Source: Streptomyces sp. DSM 15324
Lineage (GTDB): Bacteria > Actinomycetota > Actinomycetes > Streptomycetales > Streptomycetaceae
Reading direction: 5' to 3'
DNA length: 64,000 bases
Assembly: GCF_001514285.1 (NCBI RefSeq)
Contig: NZ_KQ949033.1
Coordinates: forward strand, 186,001 to 250,000
The first letter of the stretch is position 1, and each line of letters starts with the position of its first letter. Under the pieces are notes generated by a model, which was not told where the DNA came from, made no database searches, and saw nothing but the letters and a program-made list of their open reading frames with translations. Positions 1 to 10,671 of this stretch are shown here, piece by piece. Position numbers and translations under genes: made by a program.

Positions 1-1
1 C

Positions 2-238
2 GCCATCCGGTACGCCGTCGGCCCGATCCGGCTGCGGCTGATCCGGGAGCGCTCGCTGGTCTGCGAGGTCTTCGACGGCGGCGCCACCGCCCCGCATCTG
101 CGCCATCCGCGCACCACGGACGAGGGCGGCCGCGGGCTGCTGCTGGTCTCCCAGGTCACCGAGCGCTGGGGCACCCGTTTCCTCGGCGAGGGGAAGATCA
201 TCTGGGCCGAGCAGTCGCTCACCGACCCGGGCGTGTGA
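2..238 (+). CDS. C-terminal fragment of an ATP-binding/SpoIIE-family regulator
   Basis: The window opens inside a gene; only the last 78 codons are present, ending at TGA 236-238. The visible peptide has the end of a GHKL/HATPase_c_2 domain: a short strand with EVFDGGATAP (the DNGxG-like N/G1 region), then a GGRGLLLV segment (G2 box) and a WGTRF strand. This fold is shared by anti-sigma-factor kinases (RsbW/SpoIIAB type) and by the C-terminal domains of streptomycete PAS-GAF-SpoIIE proteins. Because the next gene is a SpoIIE phosphatase, a role in partner-switching sigma control is plausible, but the upstream domains are outside the window. Confidence 0.75.
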   Translation, partial: AIRYAVGPIRLRLIRERSLVCEVFDGGATAPHLRHPRTTDEGGRGLLLVSQVTERWGTRFLGEGKIIWAEQSLTDPGV

Positions 239-286
239 CGCACGGACCCCGTACGTCACACCTCGTGCGAAAATTACCCCAACCGG

Positions 287-1594
287 GTGAATGCCGACAT
301 GGTGCGGACCGGCGTACCGGCATACCGTGACACCGGCGGATGGGGCGCGGGCATGAACGACACGGCGATCGACTACGCGGCGGTGTTCCAGTGCCTGCCC
401 GGCATGGTGGCGCTGCTGACGCCCGACCTGGTGTACGCGGACGTCAACGAGGAGTTCCTGCGCGTGGCGGGCCGACGACGCGAGCAGATGGTCGGCCGCC
501 ATCTCTTCGAGGTGTTCCCGGACAACCCCAACGACCCGGGCGCGAGCGGGGTCCGCAACCTGGAGGCCTCGCTGCGCCGGGTGCTGGCCACCGGCGAGCG
601 CGACGCGATGGCCCTCCAGCGCTACGACGTGCAGGACCCCGAGCGGCCCGGGGAGTGGGACGAGCGGTACTGGAGCCCGGTCAACGCGCCCGTGCTCGGC
701 CCCGACGGTTCCGTGGTGCTCCTGGTGCACCGTGTGGAGGAGGTGACCGAGCTGATCCGGGCCCGTGGATCACGGAGCGCGGGAGGTCCCGGGAGCCGGA
801 CAAGGGTCCTGGAGGCCGAGCTGTACACCCGCGCCCGCGAGCTGCAGGAGGTCAACGAGCGGCTGCGGCAGTCGCACGCCCGGGAACGCGAGGTGGCCCT
901 CGCGCTGCAGGAGGCGATGCTGCCCGCCCGTCGTCAGGTCGGCCACCATCACGCGGCGGTGCGCTACCGCCCGGCGGTCGGCTCGCTGAACGTGTGCGGG
1001 GACTGGTACGACCTGGTCGACCTGGTCGGCGGCAACCGGATCGGCGTGTCGGTCGGGGACGTCGTGGGGCACGGTCTGGAGGCCGCGGGGGTGATGGGCC
1101 AGCTGCGCAGCGCGCTCAGCGCCGCCTCCCGGGTCGCGGAGGGTCCCGCCGAGGCGCTCAATGTGCTGGGCCGGTACGCGCACGTCGTGGACGGCGCCGA
1201 GTCGGCGACCGCGGTCACCACGTTCATCGACTTCGACCGGCACACCATCACCTACAGCAGCGCCGGCCATCCCCCGCCGGCGCTGGTCCACCCCGGCGGC
1301 CGGGTGGAGTTCCTCGACCGGGCCACCGACCCGCCGCTGGACGCCCGCCCGACGCCGATGCCGCGGCCCCAGGAGTGCGCCGCCTACGACCACGGGGCCA
1401 CCCTCGTGCTGTACACGGACGGGCTGGTGGAGCGGCGGCAGGAGGACATCGACACCGGTCTGCGGCGGCTCGCCGAGGCCCTGGCCCGGCACCGGGACGC
1501 GGACCCGGAGGCCCTCGCCGACTCCGTCCTGCTCGAACTGCTCCCGCCGGGCGGCGCGACCGACGACACGGCCCTGGTCGTCGTACGGCTGTGA
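287..1594 (+). CDS. PAS domain PP2C/SpoIIE-type serine phosphatase
   Basis: Predicted cytoplasmic protein-serine phosphatase that would dephosphorylate anti-anti-sigma factors. From the GTG at 287 it is 435 residues: a PAS sensor domain (about residues 25-155, IDYAAVFQCLPGMVALL), a short coiled coil (about 170-210) and a SpoIIE domain (about 215-435). Metal-binding acidic motifs are visible: CGDWYD, VGDVVGHGLEAA, YSSAGHPPP, YTDGLVE and the terminal DDTALVV. No strong Shine-Dalgarno precedes 287; the internal ATG at 353 (MNDTAIDYAAVF, 413 residues) starts exactly at the PAS domain and is a serious alternative. It lies 48 bp after another ATP-binding regulator, so the two may be a kinase/phosphatase pair. 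Confidence 0.88.
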   Translation: MNADMVRTGVPAYRDTGGWGAGMNDTAIDYAAVFQCLPGMVALLTPDLVYADVNEEFLRVAGRRREQMVGRHLFEVFPDNPNDPGASGVRNLEASLRRVLATGERDAMALQRYDVQDPERPGEWDERYWSPVNAPVLGPDGSVVLLVHRVEEVTELIRARGSRSAGGPGSRTRVLEAELYTRARELQEVNERLRQSHAREREVALALQEAMLPARRQVGHHHAAVRYRPAVGSLNVCGDWYDLVDLVGGNRIGVSVGDVVGHGLEAAGVMGQLRSALSAASRVAEGPAEALNVLGRYAHVVDGAESATAVTTFIDFDRHTITYSSAGHPPPALVHPGGRVEFLDRATDPPLDARPTPMPRPQECAAYDHGATLVLYTDGLVERRQEDIDTGLRRLAEALARHRDADPEALADSVLLELLPPGGATDDTALVVVRL

Positions 1595-1700
1595 GGGGCC
1601 CGCGACAACCCGCGCCGCGGACTTGCTGAGCGGCCACCGGCGGCAGGAACCTGGTGCCGCGGCCGATCGTCGCGGATCCACCGGAGTGAGGAGCTACCCC

Positions 1701-2423
1701 TTGTTCTACTACGTGCTCAAGTACGTCTTGCTGGGCCCGTTGTTGAAGCTGGCCTTCCGCCCGCGCATCGAGGGCCTGGAGCACGTGCCGGAGTCGGGGG
1801 CGGCGATCGTCGCCGGCAACCACCTGTCCTTCTCCGACCACTTCCTGATGCCGGCGGTCCTCAAGCGGCGCATCACCTTCCTCGCGAAGGCGGAGTACTT
1901 CACCGGGCCGGGCATCAAGGGCAGACTCACGGCCTACTTCTTCCGCAGCGCGGGCCAGATCCCGGTGGACCGTTCGGGCAAGGAGGCCGGGCAGGCGGCG
2001 ATCCGCGAGGGCCTCGGGGTGCTCGGCAAGGACGAGTTGCTGGGCATCTACCCGGAGGGCACCCGTTCGCACGACGGACGTCTGTACAAGGGCAAGGTCG
2101 GGGTCGCGGTGATGGCGCTGAGGGCCGGGGTGCCGGTGATCCCGTGCGCGATGATCGGCACCTTCGAGGCGCAGCCGCCCGGCAAGATCGTCCCCAATCT
2201 CCACCCGGTGGTGATCCGCTTCGGCAAGCCGCTGGACTTCTCCCGCTATGCCGGCATGGAGAACGAGAAGGCGATCCTGCGGGCGATCACCGACGAGATC
2301 ATGTACGCGATCCTGAAGCTGTCGCAGCAGGAGTACGTCGACGAGTACGCGGCGGTGGTGAAGGCGCAGGAGGCCGCGGCGACGGAGAAGCAGCGCAAGT
2401 TCCCCCGGATACCGCTGAGCTGA
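1701..2423 (+). CDS. 1-acyl-sn-glycerol-3-phosphate acyltransferase (PlsC family)
   Basis: Membrane-associated acyltransferase of phospholipid synthesis: it would add the second acyl chain to lysophosphatidic acid. The 240-residue protein has an amphipathic N-terminus, the catalytic HX4D motif (His41, Asp46 in NHLSFSD) and the glycerophosphate-binding EGTRS motif (residues 119-123). I chose TTG 1701 because GAGGAG lies seven bases upstream and the protein then begins FYYVLKYV as I remember for streptomycete members; GTG 1686 is the alternative. The open frame continues far upstream but only as a shadow of the phosphatase gene. Length is normal for the family. Confidence 0.88.
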   Translation: MFYYVLKYVLLGPLLKLAFRPRIEGLEHVPESGAAIVAGNHLSFSDHFLMPAVLKRRITFLAKAEYFTGPGIKGRLTAYFFRSAGQIPVDRSGKEAGQAAIREGLGVLGKDELLGIYPEGTRSHDGRLYKGKVGVAVMALRAGVPVIPCAMIGTFEAQPPGKIVPNLHPVVIRFGKPLDFSRYAGMENEKAILRAITDEIMYAILKLSQQEYVDEYAAVVKAQEAAATEKQRKFPRIPLS

Positions 2424-2443
2424 CGCGGGGCCCAAGACGTGAA

Positions 2444-2472
2444 GGGGCGGCCGGAGGTGTTCCGGCCGCCCC
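2444..2472. terminator. Bidirectional terminator hairpin
   Basis: A perfect 12-bp stem (2444-2455 with 2461-2472) closes a 5-base loop between the convergent plsC-like and peptidase genes. No U-tract, as is usual in Streptomyces. Confidence 0.8.
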
Positions 2473-2489
2473 TCACTGTCAGCGGGTGG

Positions 2490-4088
2490 CTACGGCTTCG
2501 GCGTGGCGTGCGGGGTGCAGGTCACGTCCTCGGCGTCCAGCTTCCCGGTGAGCAGGTAGCTGTCCACCCGGGAGTTGATGCAGGGGTTGACGAGGCCCGT
2601 CACACCGTGGGAGCCGGCGTTCTTCTCGGTGATCAGACGGGAGCCCTCGAACCGCTTGTGCAGGGAGACGGCACCGTCGTACGGGGTGGCCGCGTCCCGC
2701 TCGGACTGCACGATCAGGACGCCCGGCAGACCCTTGTTGGTCTGGACCTCGACCGGCTTCTGCTGCTTGGTCGACCAGTAGGCGCACGGCAGGTTCATCC
2801 AGGCGTTGGACCAGGTCAGGAACGGGTAGTCCTTGTTGAGCCGGGTGTTGTCGGCGTTCCACTTGCGCCAGCTGGTGGGCCACTTGGCGTCGGCGCACTC
2901 GACGGCGGTGTAGACCGCGTTGCCGTTCTCCGAGGTGATGTTGCCGGCCGTGTCGGTCAGGTCCGGGGCGGCGGCGTCGACGAGGGCCTGGGTGTCCCCG
3001 GCGAAGTACTTGCTGAAGGCCGTCGCCACCGGGACCCACGAGGAGTCGTAGTACGGGGCGCCCTGGAAGAAGGAGATCAGCTCGGCCGGGCCGACCAGTC
3101 CGCCGATGGGGTGCTTCTTGGCGGTGGCGCGCAGCTCCAGCCACTTGGCCTGGACGGCGGCGCGGGTGGTGCCGAGGTGGAAGGTCGCGTCGTTGGCGGC
3201 GACCCAGTCCTGCCAGTCCTTCCAGCGGCCCTCGAAGGCGACGTCCTGGTCGAGGTTGGCCTCGTACCAGATCTTCTCGCGGGAGGGGTTGACCACGCTG
3301 TCGACCACCATGCGGCGGACGTGGCCCGGGAAGAGGGTGCCGTAGACGGCGCCGATGTAGGTGCCGTAGGAGACGCCCAGGTAGTTGAGCTTCTTCTCGC
3401 CTAGGGCGGCGCGGATGACGTCCAGGTCGCGCACGGTGTTCGGCGTGGTCATGTACGGCAGCATCTCGCCGCTGCGCTCGTAGCAGCCGTCGGCGTACTC
3501 CTTGGCGAGCTTGATCTGGGCGAGCTTGTCGGCCTCGTTGTCCGGGACCGGGTCGGCCTTGGGCGCCTTGACGAACTCCTGCGGGTCGACGCAGGAGATG
3601 GGCGCGGAGTGGCCGACGCCGCGCGGGTCGAAGCCGACGAAGTCGTAGGCCTTGGCCGCGTTCGCCCAGATCGCGTTCTTGGTGACGACGCGGCGCGGGA
3701 AGCGCATGCCGGAGCCGCCGGGGCCGCCCGGGTTGTAGACCAGGGCGCCCTGGCGCTCCTGGGGGGTGCCGGTGTTGCCGATGCGGTCGACGGCGATCTT
3801 GATCTGCTTGCCGTGGGGACGCGCGTAGTCGAGCGGCACGCTGACCCAGCCGCACTGGATCGGCTTCTCCAGGCCCCAGTCGGCCGGGCAGTCCTGCCAG
3901 TCGATGCCGGCCTCGGCGGCGCGCTCCGCGGCGATCGCCGCACCCCGCTGTTCCCTGTCCTGTCCCGAACGGGCGCCGGCCGCGCTCGCGGTCGGCGCCG
4001 CGACCGCGGTGGCCATCAGCGTGGCGGCGACGAGCGCGCCGGCCGAACCGAGCGCTGCGGTCCTGCTGTTCGGTCGTATGTCCCTCAA
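2490..4088 (-). CDS. Secreted tripeptidyl aminopeptidase-like alpha/beta hydrolase
   Basis: Exported serine peptidase of the Slp/Tap (S33) family, expected to remove tripeptides from peptides outside the cell. The 532-residue product starts at TTG 4088 with GGGGAG upstream, and has a Sec signal (basic MRDIRPNSR, hydrophobic stretch about residues 12-30, AxA at about 33-36). The oxyanion region NPGGPG is at 119-124, the nucleophile Ser240 in GVSYG, and the C-terminal TAP domain carries the Asp (QSERDAATP) and His (AGSHGVT). Length fits the family (about 510-540). It is transcribed alone and convergent with the acyltransferase. Confidence 0.9.
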   Translation of the reverse strand: MRDIRPNSRTAALGSAGALVAATLMATAVAAPTASAAGARSGQDREQRGAAIAAERAAEAGIDWQDCPADWGLEKPIQCGWVSVPLDYARPHGKQIKIAVDRIGNTGTPQERQGALVYNPGGPGGSGMRFPRRVVTKNAIWANAAKAYDFVGFDPRGVGHSAPISCVDPQEFVKAPKADPVPDNEADKLAQIKLAKEYADGCYERSGEMLPYMTTPNTVRDLDVIRAALGEKKLNYLGVSYGTYIGAVYGTLFPGHVRRMVVDSVVNPSREKIWYEANLDQDVAFEGRWKDWQDWVAANDATFHLGTTRAAVQAKWLELRATAKKHPIGGLVGPAELISFFQGAPYYDSSWVPVATAFSKYFAGDTQALVDAAAPDLTDTAGNITSENGNAVYTAVECADAKWPTSWRKWNADNTRLNKDYPFLTWSNAWMNLPCAYWSTKQQKPVEVQTNKGLPGVLIVQSERDAATPYDGAVSLHKRFEGSRLITEKNAGSHGVTGLVNPCINSRVDSYLLTGKLDAEDVTCTPHATPKP

Positions 4089-4222
4089 GTGGGCTTCTCC
4101 CCTACCTTGTTATGGCGGTACAGCGATACGGCGGTATGGGGATCCTTGCGGCTGTGAGGTGCCGGGGAAAAGGTGTGATTGACCTTCTTTGCCAATCCGA
4201 TAACCGGAGAGGAAAGCCCCGC

Positions 4223-4981
4223 TCAGCGGAGCTGGAGCAGGGCCAGGGCCTCGTCCAGCGCCCGCCGCAGCCGCAGGCCGTCCGGTGCGACGGCGCTCAC
4301 CAGCGCGGCGGGCCCGGCGAGCGGCACCAGGGCGGCGTGCTCGCCGAGGTTCTGTGGGCCGACAGGATACGTGGCGAACTCCGGCCTCACGACGATCAGT
4401 TGACCGACGGCGCGATGTCCGGCGAGGACGGCGGGGCCGTCCCAGCCGCCCGGGGCGCCGGGTCCGCAGGCGAGTTCCTGGTCGAGGACGGCCCGGCCGC
4501 CGACCCGGACGACGAGCCGGCTGGTGAGCCGCCCGGGCTCCTCCCCCGCCCGGCCGAGGACCTGCTCCTCGCGCAGGACGAGTCGGGCGCCGGGCGCGAG
4601 GTCGGCACGGGTGGTGACGTACAGGTCGCTGCCGCGCGCGGAGATCAACGGCTCCGGCAGCCAGTGCAGTTCGCCCCCTTCGGCGACGTCGAGCCCCACG
4701 TCGTAGTGGGCGGCGTCCTTGATCTGGCCGGGCAGGGCGATGGTGGCCGCGGCCGAGCCCACGCTCAGCCGGGCCCCGCTCGCGACCTCGGCCTCGACCG
4801 TGAAGCGGTCCCCGCCGAGGGGGCCGCTCATCGCGCCCACGAGCAGGACCCGGGCCTCGTCGGCGGCGCCCCGGGTCCGGCGCAGGGCGAGCGGACCGTC
4901 GCTCTCCAGGACGGGCAGGGCGGTTCCGCCGCGTCCGTCGGCCGTCGCCGCGATCCGGGCGAGGGCGCGTACTCCGCCCAC
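4223..4981 (-). CDS. ureD: Urease accessory protein UreD
   Basis: Last gene of the urease operon; UreD scaffolds apo-urease while UreF and UreG load nickel. The 252-residue protein has the family's beta-rich body, with recognisable stretches LVGAMSGPLGGD, AATIALPG, HWLPEPLI and GRAGEEPGRLTSRL. The start is GTG 4981, one base after the ureG stop, so the two are translationally coupled. The same reading frame stays open upstream through ureG, but that part is an antisense-like shadow in another frame. Cytoplasmic. No ureE nickel chaperone is present in the operon. Confidence 0.9.
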   Translation of the reverse strand: MGGVRALARIAATADGRGGTALPVLESDGPLALRRTRGAADEARVLLVGAMSGPLGGDRFTVEAEVASGARLSVGSAAATIALPGQIKDAAHYDVGLDVAEGGELHWLPEPLISARGSDLYVTTRADLAPGARLVLREEQVLGRAGEEPGRLTSRLVVRVGGRAVLDQELACGPGAPGGWDGPAVLAGHRAVGQLIVVRPEFATYPVGPQNLGEHAALVPLAGPAALVSAVAPDGLRLRRALDEALALLQLR

Positions 4982-4982
4982 C

Positions 4983-5660
<678 letters not shown>

Positions 5661-5720
5661 GGGCGGCTCCTTGTCTGTGCGGGGGTCCGGGGGCGGCGGC
5701 CCCGGACGGGGCGGGCGGGT

Positions 5721-6395
5721 CTAGGAGGCGAACAGGCGCACCGGCCAGGCCGCGTGTGCCTGCGCGCCGATCTCCAGCAGGGGCGCGGATGCCGCCGGCA
5801 GGATGTCGGGGCCTGCGGTCGTCGCGGCGGCTCCCGCCGCCGTCGCCCGGTCGACGACCCGGTCCAGCTCCGGCGCCAGCCGGGCCAGGACCGCCGTCGC
5901 CTCGAACGGGTCCAGGCCGAGGAGCCGTACGACGGCCGTCGCCGGACCGCTCACGCTCTCGTACGCAGCGCAGTACGCCGCGTCCTCGGGTCCCAGTCCG
6001 GCCGCGCGCGCGGTCAGTCCCAGCACCACCGGCTGGTGGGCTCCCTTGGGGAACTCCGCTGCCAGAGTGTCCAGTTCGGGGCCCGGCCAGGTGGCGCGGG
6101 CGGCCCGCATCAGCTGGCGGCCCAGCCTGCGCGCGGCGAGCCGCAGCGCCGGGGACGGGGTGCGGGCGTCCGCCGCCGCGTCCAGTGCGACGGGGTCCGC
6201 CCCGGCCGCCGCGGCGGCGGCGAGGGCGGCGGCGACGAGTCCCGTCGTGTGCAGTCGGCCGCGGCAGAAGGCCTCCAGGTCCGCCGCGCCGGTGATCCGG
6301 CCCGCCTTGACCGCCTCCTCCGCCCCGCCGGAGTGCGCGTGCCCTCCGGCGGGGAAGCGGCCGTCGGCCAGGACGAGCAGCGCTGCCCTGCCCAT
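5721..6395 (-). CDS. ureF: Urease accessory protein UreF
   Basis: Nickel-insertase cofactor that bridges UreD and UreG. 224 residues, mostly alpha-helical and Ala-rich, with family segments LLVLADGRFPAGGHAHSGG near the start, EAFCRGRL, and PVVLGLTARA. The start ATG 6395 lies 14 bases after the ureC stop; a nearer ATG at 6407-6409 runs into a stop after four codons. Sixty bases separate it from ureG. The C-terminal end FAS is normal for the family. Confidence 0.92.
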   Translation of the reverse strand: MGRAALLVLADGRFPAGGHAHSGGAEEAVKAGRITGAADLEAFCRGRLHTTGLVAAALAAAAAAGADPVALDAAADARTPSPALRLAARRLGRQLMRAARATWPGPELDTLAAEFPKGAHQPVVLGLTARAAGLGPEDAAYCAAYESVSGPATAVVRLLGLDPFEATAVLARLAPELDRVVDRATAAGAAATTAGPDILPAASAPLLEIGAQAHAAWPVRLFAS

Positions 6396-6408
6396 CAGAG
6401 GCCGCCCA

Positions 6409-8122
<1,714 letters not shown>

Positions 8123-8130
<8 letters not shown>

Positions 8131-8434
8131 CGAGGGCACCTCCGGTCTCCCCGCGCAGTCCGGGCACCACCCGGGCACCGGCGAGCGGGACGAGTTCCAC
8201 CTCGACGGGGATGCCGGGTTCGAAGCGCACGGCGGTGCCGGCGGCGACGTTCAGCCGCAGTCCGCGGGCGGCGGCGCGGTCGAAGTCCAGCCCGGGGTTG
8301 GCCTCGGCGAAGTGGTAGTGGGATCCGACCTGGACGGGCCGGTCGGCGGCGTTGAGCACGGTGAGCCGGGTGACCTCACGGCCCTCGTTGCAGACGATCG
8401 GGTCCTCGGCGAAGAGGATCTCTCCGGGAATCAT
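8123..8434 (-). CDS. ureB: Urease subunit beta
   Basis: Structural beta subunit of urease, 103 residues (MIPGEILFAED, the SHYHFAEANP turn, RLNVAAGTAVRFEPG, and GARVVPGLRG). ATG 8434 follows GGGGGAGG. The 3' end overlaps ureC by eight bases, which argues for coupled translation of the two subunits. Separate ureA and ureB genes are the standard bacterial arrangement. Confidence 0.96.
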
Positions 8435-8448
8435 GGCGGCCTCCCCCG

Positions 8449-8751
8449 TCAGACGATCGGGTCGTGGACGGTGACGAGCTTGGTGCCGTCGGGGAAGGTG
8501 GCCTCCACCTGGACGTCGTGGATCATCTCGGGGATGCCCTCCATGACGTCGTCCCGGGTGAGCAGCTTGCGTCCGGAGGCCATCAGCTCGGCGACGGTAC
8601 GTCCGTCCCGCGCGCCTTCGAGGATGTGCGCGGTGATGAGGGCGACGGCCTCGGGGTGGTTGAGCCTGAGTCCGCGGGCCCGGCGTTTCTCGGCGACGTC
8701 GGCCGCGACATGGATCAGCAGCCTCTCCTGCTCGTGCGGGGTCAGTTGCAC
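8449..8751 (-). CDS. ureA: Urease subunit gamma
   Basis: Structural gamma subunit, 100 residues, first gene of ureABCFGD. I chose GTG 8751 (MQLTPHEQERLLIHVAA) because GAGGTGGG sits just upstream and the family is 100 residues long; the frame is open for 18 more codons to 8805 without homology. Conserved RRARGLRLNHPEAVALI and DDVMEGIPEMI blocks are present. The 131-bp leader carries a GlnR-like box, so nitrogen control is likely. Confidence 0.95.
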   Translation of the reverse strand: MQLTPHEQERLLIHVAADVAEKRRARGLRLNHPEAVALITAHILEGARDGRTVAELMASGRKLLTRDDVMEGIPEMIHDVQVEATFPDGTKLVTVHDPIV

Positions 8752-8850
8752 GTCCCACCTCACATCCTCGCTCCGGGCCGTGCGGGGCCCGGTTGCCGCA
8801 GCCACGAGGAAAAGCCCTGGTGGCGTGGAGGGGCAGGCTAGTTGGGGCGC

Positions 8851-8866
8851 GTTTCGAGCACGTTAA
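8851..8866 (-). promoter_or_regulatory. GlnR-type box upstream of ureA
   Basis: On the minus strand the sequence reads TTAAC, six bases (GTGCTC), GAAAC. This matches one half of the GlnR consensus gTnAC-N6-GaAAc with one deviation (first base). It lies about 100 bp before the ureA start. GlnR control of the urease operon is established in Streptomyces coelicolor; the second half-site here is poor. Confidence 0.65.
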
Positions 8867-8882
8867 CCCAGCTGTGATCCGC

Positions 8883-9512
8883 TCAGGGGCCCGGTGTCGG
8901 CTCCGGCACACTCATGAGGGCGCGCAGCCCGTCGCCGAGCACCTCCACGGGTGCCGGTCCGAACAGCGACTGCTGGGTGATGAAGCCCATGACGGACGCG
9001 ATCATGGTGCGGGCCACGTGGTCGGGGTCCACGTCCGCGCGCATCGTCCCGGCGGCCTGGTACGCCTCGACGATCCGCACCCAGGCCGCGCGGACCGTGC
9101 CGTAGCCCTCGCTCAGTACGGCGGAGAGCTCGTCGTTGCGCTGGGTCTCCGTCCAGACCTGGACGACGAGCCGGGGGAAGGCCGGCTTTCCGTCGACGGT
9201 CAGGGACGCCTTGGCGGCCAGGGTGCGGCCGAGAACCTCGCCGACCAGGACGTCGGGGGACGGCGGGGGGTCGGTCCGGGTCGCCTCCTCGAAGGAGGCG
9301 CGGACCTGGCCGAGCACCTCGGAGACGATCGCGGCGATCAGCTCCTCCTTGCCGCTGAAGTAGCGGTAGACCGCCCCGGCCGACAGGTCGACCTCCTTCA
9401 GCACGTCCTGCATGGAGGTGGCGTGGAAGCCGTTGCGGGCGAAGCAGACGGCGGCGCCGTCGAGGATCTGCCGGCGGCGGGCGTCGAGGTGGGCCTGGGA
9501 TACGCGTGCCAT
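8883..9512 (-). CDS. TetR/AcrR family transcriptional regulator
   Basis: Predicted ligand-responsive repressor, 209 residues from ATG 9512. The N-terminal HTH is clear at about residues 12-58 (RRQILDGAAVCFARNGF, TSMQDVLKEVDLSAGAVYRYF, KEELIAAIV), followed by a helical ligand/dimer domain with VWTETQRNDELSAVL. It is divergent from the membrane-protein gene at 9620, and the 107-bp gap holds two near-identical copies of a 21-bp motif, so it very probably represses both. Its stop lies only about 17 bp before the GlnR-like box of the urease operon, but it is not part of that operon. Confidence 0.88.
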   Translation of the reverse strand: MARVSQAHLDARRRQILDGAAVCFARNGFHATSMQDVLKEVDLSAGAVYRYFSGKEELIAAIVSEVLGQVRASFEEATRTDPPPSPDVLVGEVLGRTLAAKASLTVDGKPAFPRLVVQVWTETQRNDELSAVLSEGYGTVRAAWVRIVEAYQAAGTMRADVDPDHVARTMIASVMGFITQQSLFGPAPVEVLGDGLRALMSVPEPTPGP

Positions 9513-9521
9513 GCCGCCAAA

Positions 9522-9599
9522 GTAAAACGAACATTCCTTCTTGACAAGCGACGAGAGGGGGCGCACGGTGGGACACACGTAAAACGAACGATCCTTCTT
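9522..9599. promoter_or_regulatory. Duplicated TetR operator between divergent genes
   Basis: Two 21-bp direct copies, 9522-9542 and 9579-9599, agree at 19 of 21 positions; both carry AAAACGAAC followed by TCCTTCTT. AAACGAAC/GTTCGTTT half sites are typical of streptomycete TetR operators. One copy sits at the TetR start, the other just before the membrane-protein start. Confidence 0.7.
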
Positions 9600-9619
9600 T
9601 TTAGTCCTGAGGGGAAGCC

Positions 9620-10609
9620 ATGTCCGCCTCCCGGCGTCTGATCGCCGTCGTCCTGCTCGTCCCGACCCTCGCCGCCGTCGCACTGTGGGCCTTCGCCTGG
9701 CCCGCCGCCCGCACGGCACCCCGTGACCTGCCCCTCGGCGTGGCGGGCCCGGCCGCCGCGACCGCTCAGGTGGAGAAGGAACTCGCCCGGCACGAGGGCG
9801 CGTTCGAGATCCACCACTACCGGGACGAGGCCGCCGCCCGCGACGCCGTCGAGGACCGGACCGTATACGGCGCGGTGGTCGTCACCGCCCGGGGTCCCGA
9901 ACTGCTGACCGCCTCCGCCGCGAGCCCGGTGGTGGCCCAGCTGCTCACCCAGGCGGTGGCAGGGCCGGCCGCCGCCGAGGGCACCCCGGTGCGGACGGTG
10001 GACGTCGCACCGGCCCCGTCGACCGACCCGCGCGGCGCCGCCCTGAGCGCGAGCGTGCTGCCGCTGGCGCTGGCCGGGATCGCCGCGGGCGCGGGGGTGA
10101 CGCTCCTGGGGCTGCGCGGGGTCCGCGCGGTGCTCGCACTGGTGGGTTCGGCCGCCCTGGTCGGACTGGTCGCGGCAGCCCTGGCGGACAGCTGGCTGGG
10201 CGTGCTCGGCGGCGACTGGTGGGCGGAGGCGTCGGTGTTCGGGCTGTCGACGCTCGCCGTGGCCGCCGCGGTGGCCGGCTGCGCGGCCCTGATCGGCCCG
10301 GCGGGCATCGGGGCCGTGGCGTTCCCGGTGATGTTCCTCGGCAATCCGTTCTCCGGGGCGGCCTCGGCCCCGCGGATGCTGCCCGAGCCAGCCGGGACGA
10401 TCGGCCAGTGGCTGCCGCCGGGCGCGGGCACCACCCTGCTGCGCTCGGTGTCGTTCTTCGACGGGGCGGCGGCGACCGGCCCCGCCCTCACCCTGGCGTG
10501 GTGGGCCGCCTTCGGTCTCGGCGCGGTCCTGTTGGGTGCCCGGCTGAAGGCACACGGGAGCCCGGCCGGACCGGCCGCCGAGCAGCGGGAGCCCGCACTC
10601 GCCGCCTGA
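9620..10609 (+). CDS. Polytopic membrane protein, ABC-2/YhgE-like permease family
   Basis: 329 residues: an N-terminal TM helix (about 8-28), an extracytoplasmic domain (about 30-140, with LPLGVAGP and YGAVVVT blocks as in YhgE/Pip and ABC-2 permease ectodomains), then about five TM helices (about 145-310) including FPVMFLGNPFSGA and the ending WWAAFGLGAVLLGARL. The pattern suggests an efflux-associated membrane protein rather than an enzyme. ATG 9620 has GAGGGGAA upstream. Divergence from a TetR gene with paired operators fits a TetR-controlled exporter; no ATPase gene is adjacent. Confidence 0.72.
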   Translation: MSASRRLIAVVLLVPTLAAVALWAFAWPAARTAPRDLPLGVAGPAAATAQVEKELARHEGAFEIHHYRDEAAARDAVEDRTVYGAVVVTARGPELLTASAASPVVAQLLTQAVAGPAAAEGTPVRTVDVAPAPSTDPRGAALSASVLPLALAGIAAGAGVTLLGLRGVRAVLALVGSAALVGLVAAALADSWLGVLGGDWWAEASVFGLSTLAVAAAVAGCAALIGPAGIGAVAFPVMFLGNPFSGAASAPRMLPEPAGTIGQWLPPGAGTTLLRSVSFFDGAAATGPALTLAWWAAFGLGAVLLGARLKAHGSPAGPAAEQREPALAA

Positions 10610-10628
10610 CCGGCCGGCCCCTCCGCCC

Positions 10629-10668
10629 CGCCGAAGGCCGCGCACCCCGGGGTGCGCGGCCTTCGGCG
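10629..10668. terminator. 40-bp perfect palindrome, likely bidirectional terminator
   Basis: Bases 10629-10668 form a perfect inverted repeat with essentially no spacer, between the membrane-protein stop and the convergent antitoxin stop. Confidence 0.8.
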
Positions 10669-10671
10669 TGC

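Noticed and set aside
287..1594. A second, 429-codon ORF in another frame over the same region (340-1629)
   Set aside because: Arg/Pro/Gly-rich shadow of the phosphatase with no domain.
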